Positions 7,793-12,622 of a DNA stretch of 12,622 bases are shown here, piece after piece. Location: the NCBI GenBank assembly GCA_036272735.1, contig DATAYF010000079.1, forward strand, positions 1 to 12,622, written 5' to 3'. Positions within the stretch are counted from its first letter, which is position 1; every line of letters begins with the position of its first letter. The notes beneath the pieces were generated by a model. The model did no database searches, was not told where the DNA came from, and saw nothing but the letters and a program-made list of their open reading frames with translations. The position numbers were made by a program, and so were the translations under genes. Source of the DNA: DATAYF01 sp036272735. GTDB taxonomy: Bacteria > Chloroflexota > Ktedonobacteria > Ktedonobacterales > Ktedonobacteraceae.

Positions 7793-8809
7793 TTACAATG
7801 ATGAATGATGCTCGGATGCAAGCATGGTGAGCACTTCGGCTTCCTCTTCATTATGCGCCTGGTACTCATCAGCAACTTTTTCAACCTGCCAGACTTTCCC
7901 TTTAAGAATCACGTAGCACCATTCCAATTTGGCACTGTTATTAAAATCAGCCGGTAGCGCGGTTTTGAGCAGATCCAGCACGTCCTCCGGGGCAGGCTGG
8001 CGAATATCCAACGTGCCTGCAAGCACCTTTTCAATATAGGCGGGAATAATGCCCTGCGGATCTGGACGAAAAATAATGCGGTCTAGATTGCGCAAATTGC
8101 TTTCCGCCGCTTCGCGGTGCGCGGGAATATCAAAATCGTTCATGATACGGCGGCGCAACGCCTCGAAAAAGCTATACTGCACCAGGCCACTACAAATGAA
8201 GCGCAGTATCGAAGTTCGAGACTCCTCATCGGTATCCCATTGCTTAAAGAGATCCACCAGAGCTTGTGCAGCCTCGGCGGCTTGTGGCACCGCCTGCAAA
8301 TGACGACGAGCCGCGCGTTTTGCATACAAAGCCGTCAATTCAAGCACGATGGTACGATCATACAGGCCGTTAATTTGATCGAGCGCGATGCCGCGTACAT
8401 GACGCAGATAGGCGATACCATGGGTATCTTTTGGATTGTGTGGATCGTGCCGTGACTGCTCGTATGGGTTTTCAACGTACCAATCCAGCGGAAGACGTTT
8501 GATGCCAACAGTAAAATTGTCAAACGGCACCACTTCGTTGCGCCAGCTCGCGATATCAATACCCTTCGTTCTGGCCTCCACGAGAAAGGCGTTGTTAAAG
8601 CCTTTATGTGGATCACTGGTAAGATACACAATAGCGGAATGGCTCCATTTACTTGCCGTAGCCAGGCGTATCAGACGTGCAAATACTTCCTTGGGGTCTT
8701 TATTCGCGCGCAAAATCACATCGGCGGTTTGCAATAATGGACCGTTCTTGTCCATGCGCAAAAAATAATCCAGCGGGTCCTGTTCGATGCGAACAGCACG
8801 ATAGGCCAT
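7793..8809 (-). CDS. Permuted NlpC/P60-like (YiiX-like) papain-fold protein
   Basis: A 338-residue cytoplasmic protein without signal peptide or membrane helix. The ATG at 8809 follows AAGGGGAG (8817-8824) with 7 bases of spacing. The catalytic pattern of circularly permuted NlpC/P60 enzymes is present in order: LQTADVILR (26-34, equivalent to the usual GDIIL start), WSHSAIVYL with His57, FLVEART with Glu78, and far downstream FICSGLVQYSFFEA with Cys206. In this family His precedes Cys, the reverse of ordinary papain folds. Members include YiiX, YebB and LRAT-like acyltransferases, so amide or thioester hydrolysis or acyl transfer is expected, but the substrate is unknown. Residues 225-338 form an extra acidic tail with no recognised domain. 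It is the first gene of a probable operon with the CrtA-like gene and has its own promoter. Confidence 0.75.
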   Translation of the reverse strand: MAYRAVRIEQDPLDYFLRMDKNGPLLQTADVILRANKDPKEVFARLIRLATASKWSHSAIVYLTSDPHKGFNNAFLVEARTKGIDIASWRNEVVPFDNFTVGIKRLPLDWYVENPYEQSRHDPHNPKDTHGIAYLRHVRGIALDQINGLYDRTIVLELTALYAKRAARRHLQAVPQAAEAAQALVDLFKQWDTDEESRTSILRFICSGLVQYSFFEALRRRIMNDFDIPAHREAAESNLRNLDRIIFRPDPQGIIPAYIEKVLAGTLDIRQPAPEDVLDLLKTALPADFNNSAKLEWCYVILKGKVWQVEKVADEYQAHNEEEAEVLTMLASEHHSSL

Positions 8810-8856
8810 AGCGTTGCTCCCCTTCCCTAAGAGACCTATTATTACTTGTTGGCTCC

Positions 8857-8886
8857 ATTATGACACTGATATACACGAGCTTACAA
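8857..8886 (-). promoter_or_regulatory. Extended -10 promoter of the papain-fold/CrtA-like operon
   Basis: On the minus strand TTGTAA (8881-8886) is followed after 18 bases by CATAAT (8857-8862), and a TG one base before the -10 makes it an extended -10 element. The predicted start leaves a leader of about 40 bases carrying the strong ribosome-binding site at 8817-8824. Confidence 0.6.
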
Positions 8887-8924
8887 GCGGAATAGACGCA
8901 AAATATCCTGAGGCACAGTGTCAT
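8860..8924. promoter_or_regulatory. Inverted repeat around the operon promoter, possible operator
   Basis: ATGACACTG (8860-8868) is the exact reverse complement of CAGTGTCAT (8916-8924), with 47 bases between. The first arm overlaps the -10 region of the minus-strand promoter; the second overlaps the end of the mobile-element region. It could be a regulator site with looping, or a chance or transposon-derived match. Confidence 0.3.
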
Positions 8925-8942
8925 TTGTCAGAATGTTTAGAA
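8918..8942 (+). repeat. Left terminal inverted repeat of the composite element
   Basis: Begins GTGTCATTTGTCA and ends directly against the MITE-like unit at 8943. Mismatches to the right copy are at internal positions 14, 19 and 22. Confidence 0.75.
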
Positions 8943-9056
8943 CTTACGCGAGTTTGCTGATTCAAGCAACGAATCGGAAAAACCGTTTCGTCTGTGGAGC
9001 GCATCGGCATGCTTCCAATGGAAGTGTTTTTCCTACTTTCAGCAAACTTGTGTAAG
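8943..9056. mobile_element. 114-bp MITE-like element
   Basis: Its ends, CTTACGCGAGTTTGCTGA (8943-8960) and the inverted copy at 9039-9056, match at 16 of 18 positions. Just inside both ends there is a further GGAAAAAC block in inverted orientation. The unit has no reading frame and an internal hairpin, CTTCCAATGGAAG (9012-9024). Its right end supplies the last codons and stop (TGA, 9039-9041) of the truncated transposase. A 2-base AA may be the target duplication, but this is weak. Confidence 0.7.
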
Positions 9057-9805
9057 AATCTCACCTTGGTAACAGATGTAACGGATGTGGTAGCTGACAT
9101 TGTTTGAGTAGCGAGTCACCCACCAGATGTGTCGTTTGGTCAGTTCATCGAGCCAGGGGAAACTGAAATAGCCTCGATCAAAGAGCAACAAGATCCCAGC
9201 TGCCAGCCGCTCGATCATCAGCGTCACCGTCACCTTACAGTTGGGCGCCGCATTGGGAAAGAGTTCGACGCGCACCCACTGTTGAAAGCGCAGGTCAAAG
9301 AGACCACAGAGTCGTCCAGCCAGCAAGCGGAGATCGCTCCCCGCCAAGCGGCGCAGATTGGGGAGCCAACGAGAGAGTTTATCCAAGGTCGTTTGGTCCA
9401 AGGCCACCACCTGCGAAGCAAACGGAGCCAGTTCTCGCTCCTGCCAGCCTTCCAGGTACCAGTGAAGCCAATGGGTGACGTCTTCAAAGAGCCGACGCAT
9501 GTAGGTATCAGCGTGCTGCAAGCGGTGGTAGATGGCTTGATCGGTCTGCGGGATAGGGGCACAAAGGGACCCACATGCGACCACCCAAGCAGACGCCACA
9601 GCATCCGTTGCGAGAGCCATTTTCGCAGGAAACACTGAATGATCCCCAGGCAGAAATGGGCCCAACTGATGGTCGCGGGACGTTCCAGGGACCGGCGGCC
9701 GGTTCGCGCGAGACTGACGCAATACGTTTCCAACAGCGCCATGGCTTGCGACTGATCAAACGTGGCTTCTTCTTCAACTTGAAGGTCTGCGCTATGATGT
9801 GTCAT
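9039..9805 (-). pseudogene. IS4-type DDE transposase, frameshifted and C-terminally truncated
   Basis: The minus-strand frame from the ATG at 9805 encodes MTHHSADLQVEEEATFDQSQ and continues through SWAHFCLGIIQCFL to about 9570. There the sequence SHVGPF changes frame, consistent with loss of one base, and the protein continues as CAPIPQTDQAIYHRLQHADT in the second frame down to 9039. In that frame the first catalytic Asp lies in VVALDQTTLDKL and the second in LLLFDRGYFSFPWLDEL, the DRGY form typical of IS4-like transposases. Soon after RYSNNVSYHIRYICYQGE the frame enters the MITE-like element and stops. The C-terminal part with the catalytic Glu, normally some 150-200 residues more, is absent, and nothing between 8943 and 8820 resumes it. 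The gene is therefore dead through at least two lesions. Confidence 0.88.
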
Positions 9806-9970
9806 CTAAAACACGATGCTGTCTGCTTGTAGTTCCTGTAAGCAGAGAGTATCAGGACGATGAAGCACTGTGAAGCGCCGAAGCGCGGGCTCGCGCTCCT
9901 GCCAGCGCGTGTTGGTCCAGATATTGTAGATACAGACAACAAAACGGAATGAAGCTGTTCTTTTGTCCAT
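9806..9970 (-). pseudogene. N-terminal fragment of an endonuclease/exonuclease/phosphatase (EEP) family protein
   Basis: The minus-strand frame from the ATG at 9970 has 54 codons before a TAG at 9806-9808, one base-step from the transposase start. It reads MDKRTASFRFVVCIYNIW, then TRWQEREPALRRF and HRPDTLCLQELQ. This is the first beta-strand, the YNIW motif and the RPDxLCLQE motif carrying the metal-binding Glu of the EEP superfamily (DNase I, exonuclease III, sphingomyelinase and phosphatase relatives). A full member has 220-300 residues, so about four fifths is missing, including the His and Asp catalytic residues. The break lies where the IS4-type transposase begins, so the IS probably inserted after codon 46-54. 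The 3' part of the gene is not found on the other side of the element. Confidence 0.75.
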
Positions 9971-9997
9971 TTTCAATAGCTTCTGAGCATGATCATT

Positions 9998-10141
9998 TCA
10001 CCACTCCCTTGGCGTGTGGGTTCCATGTTCAGGAAAGTTGTTCATCAACTCCTGAAGCAAAGCTTTGCCTGGAGACCAGGAGCCGAAACTGTTGATTGAC
10101 TTATAAAACGGCTCATATCCACTTAAAAGAACCTCTTCCAA
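9998..10141 (-). pseudogene. Possible C-terminal remnant of an unknown gene
   Basis: A 47-codon minus-strand frame between a TGA at 10142-10144 and a TGA at 9998-10000. It has protein-like composition: LEEVLLSGYEPFYKSINSFG followed by SWSPGKALLQELMNNFPEHG and THTPREW. There is no good start codon and no ribosome-binding site, so it looks like the tail of a gene whose 5' part was lost at the right terminal repeat (10136-10160). An AAGGGAG sequence inside its last codons could have served translation of the EEP gene, whose start is 28 bases after the stop. I do not recognise the family. Confidence 0.35.
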
Positions 10142-10160
10142 TCATTGTGACAAATGACAC
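10136..10160 (-). repeat. Right terminal inverted repeat of the composite element
   Basis: Ends in TGACAAATGACAC (10148-10160), the exact complement of the left outer 13-mer. It lies 15 bases upstream of the -35 box of the next promoter. Confidence 0.75.
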
Positions 10161-10175
10161 GCAGCGCTGAAAAAA

Positions 10176-10204
10176 TTGACGTACCGTCCAGAATATGTTA
10201 TAAT
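10176..10204 (+). promoter_or_regulatory. Near-consensus extended -10 promoter
   Basis: TTGACG (10176-10181), a 17-base spacer, and TATAAT (10199-10204) preceded by TGT, giving an extended -10. Predicted start near 10211. It should be a strong constitutive-type promoter for the helix-hairpin-helix gene at 10324. Confidence 0.85.
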
Positions 10205-10210
10205 TTGAAC

Positions 10211-10251
10211 ATGATTTCTATGTACTCTGTACACTAAGGCCCATTGTACAC
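10211..10251 (+). promoter_or_regulatory. Leader with TGTAC repeats and a 8-codon upstream frame
   Basis: Three close repeats, TGTACTC (10221-10227), TGTACAC (10228-10234) and TGTACAC (10245-10251), lie at and after the predicted transcript start; the first two also form a small palindrome. The same bases contain ATG to TAA at 10211-10237, encoding MISMYSVH. Placement just downstream of the promoter suits a repressor site, and the short frame could be a leader peptide. Both roles are guesses. Confidence 0.3.
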
Positions 10252-10323
10252 CTCGCTATTTCCATTTCGTTTGTAGGCTGTTTAATCTTTTTTTCTTGCA
10301 CATAGACAAAGGGGAACGCGTAC

Positions 10324-10944
10324 ATGAGTATTATGCAACTCACCCAGACATTACATTTGCTGCCACCCACACCACCACGCATACGCCGCAAAGCGCTCAG
10401 CCAGCCGATGCTCCCCGGCATGGAGTTCGAAAAGCTACCCGCGCCACAGGTGACAAACCGCCAGATCGCGGAGGTGCTCGCAGACGTCGCTGACATGATC
10501 GAGCGCCAAAATGGCAACCCGTATCGCGTGCAGGCATATCGTAATGCGGCGCGCGGTGTGCTGGACCTCATGGAGCCTGCCGCAACCATCCTGCAACGCG
10601 GCGAAACGCTGCCAATCATCGGCATTGGCGAGCGTTTGCGTGACCATATTGCGGAACTGGTTACGTATGGTTCCATCACCATCCAGAGCGGCCTCTACAT
10701 GCAGACGCTACCAGCGGGTGTGCGTACCTTGATGGGGGTCGAACACATAGGCCCGATCACCGCAATAAGGCTATACGAAGATTTAGGGGTCGATTCATTG
10801 GAAAAGCTGTTGCACGCGGCCCAACAACAGCGTATTCGTCGCTTGCCCGGCTTTGGGCCACGCAGCGAAGCACGCTTACAAAAGGCCGCCGAAAACCTGC
10901 TCAGGCGCAGGCCCACACCACGATCACTCGGCGGAGTCGCATAA
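10324..10944 (+). CDS. Stand-alone PolX N-terminal-like helix-hairpin-helix protein
   Basis: A 206-residue protein; ATG at 10324 follows AAAGGGGA (10308-10314 region) with about 9 bases of spacing. After a basic, Pro-rich, probably flexible tail of about 44 residues, residues 45-190 follow the 8-kDa and fingers region of family X DNA polymerases: NRQIAEVLADVADMIERQNG, NPYRVQAYRNAAR (65-77), then helix-hairpin-helix units LPIIGIGERLRDHIAELV (97-114), MGVEHIGPITAIRLYEDLGV (137-156) and RLPGFGPRSEARLQKAAE (173-190). The nucleotidyltransferase palm and the PHP exonuclease of bacterial PolX (about 570 residues) are absent, and no continuation follows the stop. By alignment the lyase Lys72 of polymerase beta corresponds to His108 here, so dRP lyase activity is doubtful. 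It is likely a non-enzymatic DNA-binding protein, perhaps for gapped or nicked DNA (inference). Confidence 0.82.
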   Translation: MSIMQLTQTLHLLPPTPPRIRRKALSQPMLPGMEFEKLPAPQVTNRQIAEVLADVADMIERQNGNPYRVQAYRNAARGVLDLMEPAATILQRGETLPIIGIGERLRDHIAELVTYGSITIQSGLYMQTLPAGVRTLMGVEHIGPITAIRLYEDLGVDSLEKLLHAAQQQRIRRLPGFGPRSEARLQKAAENLLRRRPTPRSLGGVA

Positions 10945-10989
10945 CTATACGTGCGACTTCCTCTGAGCCTGGCGCACAAAAACCAGGGC
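10933..10989. terminator. Hairpins between converging genes, possible weak bidirectional terminator
   Basis: GTCGCA (10936-10941) pairs with TGCGAC (10952-10957), extended by GGA/TTCC with one bulge, and spans the stop codon of the helix-hairpin-helix gene. A second hairpin, GCCTGG (10967-10972) with CCAGG (10983-10987), follows. Neither has a T-tract, so termination efficiency is uncertain. Confidence 0.35.
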
Positions 10990-11007
10990 CGCCTTGTTTG
11001 GACTGGT

Positions 11008-11517
11008 CTATTCAAGCAGTGCACCTTCCGGTAAAGGTGGAGGGCGTAGCGGAACCGGCGAGGACTGAATAATTGTGGTCGTGGTTGAACCATATAGAAG
11101 GAAACCATCAAGCAATCGATCAAGCTGATCGATTGCCGGAATGTACACCTTGAGCACAAAGCAATCCTCACCGGTGACGCGGTGACATTCCACTACTTCG
11201 GGTATCTGTCGCGCCAGTTCCGCAATCCTGGGGAGTTGCCCTGGATTTGGACGGATGCGAACATAGGCCGCAATCGGCAGCCCAAGCGCTGCTGGATTGA
11301 GGTCCAGACGATAGCCCCGAATCACCCCAGCTTCTTCCAGGCGATGGACGCGCTCCGTTACAGCAGGCGACGACATCCCAACGCGGCGACCCAGCTCCGA
11401 CATGGTCAAGCGGGGATCGCGCAGCAACTCTTCCAATATCCTTCTGTTGACCCCATCAATCTCTCCATTAGAAGGCGTGTAAGTAAATAGACGCTTTTCC
11501 TTTAACTCTTGAGACAT
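11008..11517 (-). CDS. Lrp/AsnC family transcriptional regulator
   Basis: A 169-residue protein. I chose the ATG at 11517, which follows AAGGAG (11529-11534) by 11 bases; the frame is open to an ATG at 11565 but that one has no ribosome-binding site and lies within the operator. The N-terminal winged helix-turn-helix spans about residues 20-75 (VNRRILEELLRDPRLTMSEL, then VGMSSPAVTERVHRLEEAGV and IRGYRLDLNPAALGL). The C-terminal RAM domain, which senses amino acids and drives oligomerisation, runs from about 82 to 155, with ECHRVTGEDCFVLKVY (110-125) as its signature. Length fits the family. It is divergently placed to an RhtA-like exporter, the usual arrangement for local Lrp-type regulators that control an amino-acid exporter and themselves. 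Confidence 0.93.
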   Translation of the reverse strand: MSQELKEKRLFTYTPSNGEIDGVNRRILEELLRDPRLTMSELGRRVGMSSPAVTERVHRLEEAGVIRGYRLDLNPAALGLPIAAYVRIRPNPGQLPRIAELARQIPEVVECHRVTGEDCFVLKVYIPAIDQLDRLLDGFLLYGSTTTTIIQSSPVPLRPPPLPEGALLE

Positions 11518-11559
11518 ATCACACCTATCTCCTTCAATATCCCATGTATTTTTGTTGAT

Positions 11560-11579
11560 TTCCATTGTACCATATGGAA
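11560..11579. promoter_or_regulatory. Inverted repeat in the divergent promoter region, candidate Lrp operator
   Basis: TTCCAT (11560-11565) and ATGGAA (11574-11579) form a 20-base inverted repeat. A second, wider pair, GATTTCC (11557-11563) and GGAAATC (11583-11589), surrounds it. On the minus strand a TACAAT (11564-11569) inside the repeat could be the -10 of the regulator gene, so binding here would give autorepression. The only sites in this region are these, in an 88-base gap between the two start codons. Confidence 0.5.
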
Positions 11580-11605
11580 GTGGGAAATCTACGTAAGGAG
11601 ACGAT

Positions 11606-12502
11606 ATGTTTCAAATAAGAAAAGCGGGCGTGACGGACAAGGTCCCGCCACATGCATACTTTTTCGTGAGTGCCATCTTTCACTACCTGGGACCTGCATT
11701 TGCCGTACTCCTTTTTTCCAATATCTCAGTGCTTGGAGTGGCATGGTTCCGCATTGCGAGCGCCGCCATTGTGTTTGTGCTGTGGCGTCGTCCATGGCGC
11801 ATGTTTGTGAAGGTGTCCTGGGCACAGCGCCGTATTCTGCTCGCGTTGGGCATCGTGCTCGCTCTGATGAATGCCTGTTTCTATCTCGCCATCTCCCGCA
11901 TTCCCTTGGGAACCGTTGGAGCCATCGAGTTTCTTGGTCCCATTACGCTCGCTGCCCTGGGGGCACGGACACCACGCAACATTGGTGCATTGTTTCTGGC
12001 CGCGGGAGGTGGATGGCTGCTGACGGATATACGCTTCAGTGGGCAGCCACTAGGTTTCGTGTTCGCCTTCGCCAACTGTGCTTTCTTCATGCTCTATGTG
12101 ATGCTCGGTCATCGCATCGCTCAGGACGGTGGTACCGCTGGAATTGATCGGCTGGGTGCCTCGATGCTCATTGCGCTCGTGGCGATTACCCCGATTGGAA
12201 TTACCGGAGCCTTGCCCGCCATGAGGCAGCCACTGTTGATCTTGGCTGGCTTCGGAGTTGGCGTATGCTCGTCGGTCATTCCTTACGTCAGCGATCAACT
12301 GGCAATGGCTCGCTTGCCACGTGCGACGTTTGCACTCCTGCTCTCACTATTGCCAGCATCCGCCGCCATTATTGGCGTCATCGTCCTGCGTCAGATCCCG
12401 ACGCTAATCGAAGTTGCAGGCATCCTTCTCGTTGCAGGCGCAGTAGCACTGCATAAGGAGGCTGAGGCGCGGCCCAAACAGCGTATTGTTCAGAAGCTCT
12501 AG
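11606..12502 (+). CDS. DMT superfamily EamA/RhtA-like exporter
   Basis: A 298-residue inner-membrane protein with about 10 hydrophobic helices in two EamA halves. ATG at 11606 follows AAGGAG (11595-11600) by 5 bases. The first half includes VAWFRIASAAIVFVLWRRPW, LGIVLALMNACFYLAISRIP and LGTVGAIEFLGPITLAA; the second includes CSSVIPYVSDQLAMARLPRA and FALLLSLLPASAAIIGVIVL. These segments are characteristic of RhtA, the threonine/homoserine exporter of E. coli, more than of generic EamA proteins. Export of an amino acid or a related metabolite is therefore likely, and the divergent Lrp-type regulator supports it. The exact substrate is not readable. The short basic C-terminus after the last helix is cytoplasmic. 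Confidence 0.9.
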   Translation: MFQIRKAGVTDKVPPHAYFFVSAIFHYLGPAFAVLLFSNISVLGVAWFRIASAAIVFVLWRRPWRMFVKVSWAQRRILLALGIVLALMNACFYLAISRIPLGTVGAIEFLGPITLAALGARTPRNIGALFLAAGGGWLLTDIRFSGQPLGFVFAFANCAFFMLYVMLGHRIAQDGGTAGIDRLGASMLIALVAITPIGITGALPAMRQPLLILAGFGVGVCSSVIPYVSDQLAMARLPRATFALLLSLLPASAAIIGVIVLRQIPTLIEVAGILLVAGAVALHKEAEARPKQRIVQKL

Positions 12503-12516
12503 AGTCTGTTCTGAAC
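12488..12516 (+). repeat. Inverted repeat across the exporter stop codon
   Basis: GTTCAGAA (12488-12495) pairs perfectly with TTCTGAAC (12509-12516) around a 13-base loop that contains the TAG stop. No T-tract follows, so it is a possible mRNA-end hairpin rather than a standard intrinsic terminator. Confidence 0.4.
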
Positions 12517-12622
12517 TTATGATGAATGACGGGAGGAAAAAGAAAGTCAAAGAGGACGGCTTGCATCCACTCCCTTTCGCGGACCTTTCTGGTCCACTGT
12601 GGGTATGAACAGAAAAGCATAC
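12517..12622. other. Right-edge non-coding stretch
   Basis: No gene is seen in these last 106 bases. A hairpin GGACC (12581-12585) with GGTCC (12591-12595) is present without a T-tract. A minus-strand frame entering from the right edge is mostly antisense to the exporter and is not credible. Confidence 0.4.

Larger units (their letters stand above)
8918..10160. mobile_element. Decayed composite element bounded by a 25-bp inverted repeat
   Basis: The ends 8918-8942 and 10136-10160 are inverted copies matching at 22 of 25 positions, including a perfect outer 13-mer (GTGTCATTTGTCA on the left, its complement on the right). Inside are a MITE-like unit, a broken IS4-type transposase, an EEP gene fragment and another short coding remnant, all minus strand. 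No clear target duplication flanks the repeat. It may be one transposable unit that captured genes, or an older element later invaded by an IS4-type copy. The inverted repeat is certain; the interpretation is inference. Confidence 0.55.

Noticed and set aside
8884..8940. Minus-strand frame ending VPQDILRLFRL as the lost C-terminus of the EEP protein or the transposase
   Set aside because: Too short, and it does not resemble the C-terminal motifs of either family.
9561..9572. Programmed -1 frameshift in the transposase
   Set aside because: CCCTTTG is present but is not in the X-XXY-YYZ phase needed for slippage, and the gene has a second disabling lesion, so decay is the simpler explanation.
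12378..12620. An 80-codon minus-strand frame at the right edge
   Set aside because: Mostly antisense to the exporter's last helix and tail, with no ribosome-binding site seen and no motif.
1..12622. CRISPR arrays, tRNA or rRNA genes
   Set aside because: No regularly spaced direct repeats and no cloverleaf or conserved rRNA sequence were seen on either strand by eye.

Overview
The window most resembles a chromosome of a Ktedonobacteria-type member of the Chloroflexota. This rests on moderate GC, an unusual mix of insertion-sequence remnants (a TnpB-like protein and an IS4-type DDE transposase), a large secreted BNR/Asp-box propeller, and an ECF sigma factor with a C-terminal zinc-ribbon extension. 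The assignment is inferred from protein style; no rRNA or other marker gene is present.

Layout. (1) 1-719: the N-terminal part of a TnpB/OrfB-type transposase on the minus strand, running off the left edge, with its own promoter. (2) 785-1408: about 600 bases without a convincing gene. (3) 1426-4276: a secreted beta-propeller protein on the plus strand, closed by a strong intrinsic terminator, followed at 4283-4340 by a perfect 58-bp palindrome. (4) 4426-7020: a likely two-gene plus-strand operon, an ECF sigma factor with two zinc ribbons and a 12-helix MFS exporter. (5) 7025-8886: a minus-strand pair, a permuted NlpC/P60-like (YiiX-like) papain-fold protein and a CrtA-like heme monooxygenase, with a recognisable extended -10 promoter. 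The monooxygenase converges on the MFS gene with only 4 bases between stop codons.

(6) 8918-10160: a decayed mobile-element nest bounded by a 25-bp inverted repeat. It holds a 114-bp MITE-like element, a frameshifted and C-terminally truncated IS4-type transposase, the first 54 codons of an endonuclease/exonuclease/phosphatase (EEP) protein, and a 47-codon stretch that looks like the end of another gene. None of the short reading frames in the last two items is an intact gene of normal length. (7) 10176-10944: a near-consensus promoter driving a stand-alone protein equivalent to the N-terminal helix-hairpin-helix part of family X DNA polymerases, with no polymerase domain. (8) 11008-12502: a divergent pair, an Lrp/AsnC regulator and an RhtA-like DMT exporter, sharing an 88-bp intergenic region with an inverted repeat that probably serves as the regulator's operator.

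The genes do not form one pathway. The clearest functional pairs are sigma factor plus exporter and Lrp regulator plus amino-acid-type exporter. The most unusual items are the 58-bp palindrome, the nested element region with its EEP fragment, the polymerase-less PolX N-terminal protein and the zinc-ribbon sigma factor. No complete, clearly new multi-gene system is visible.
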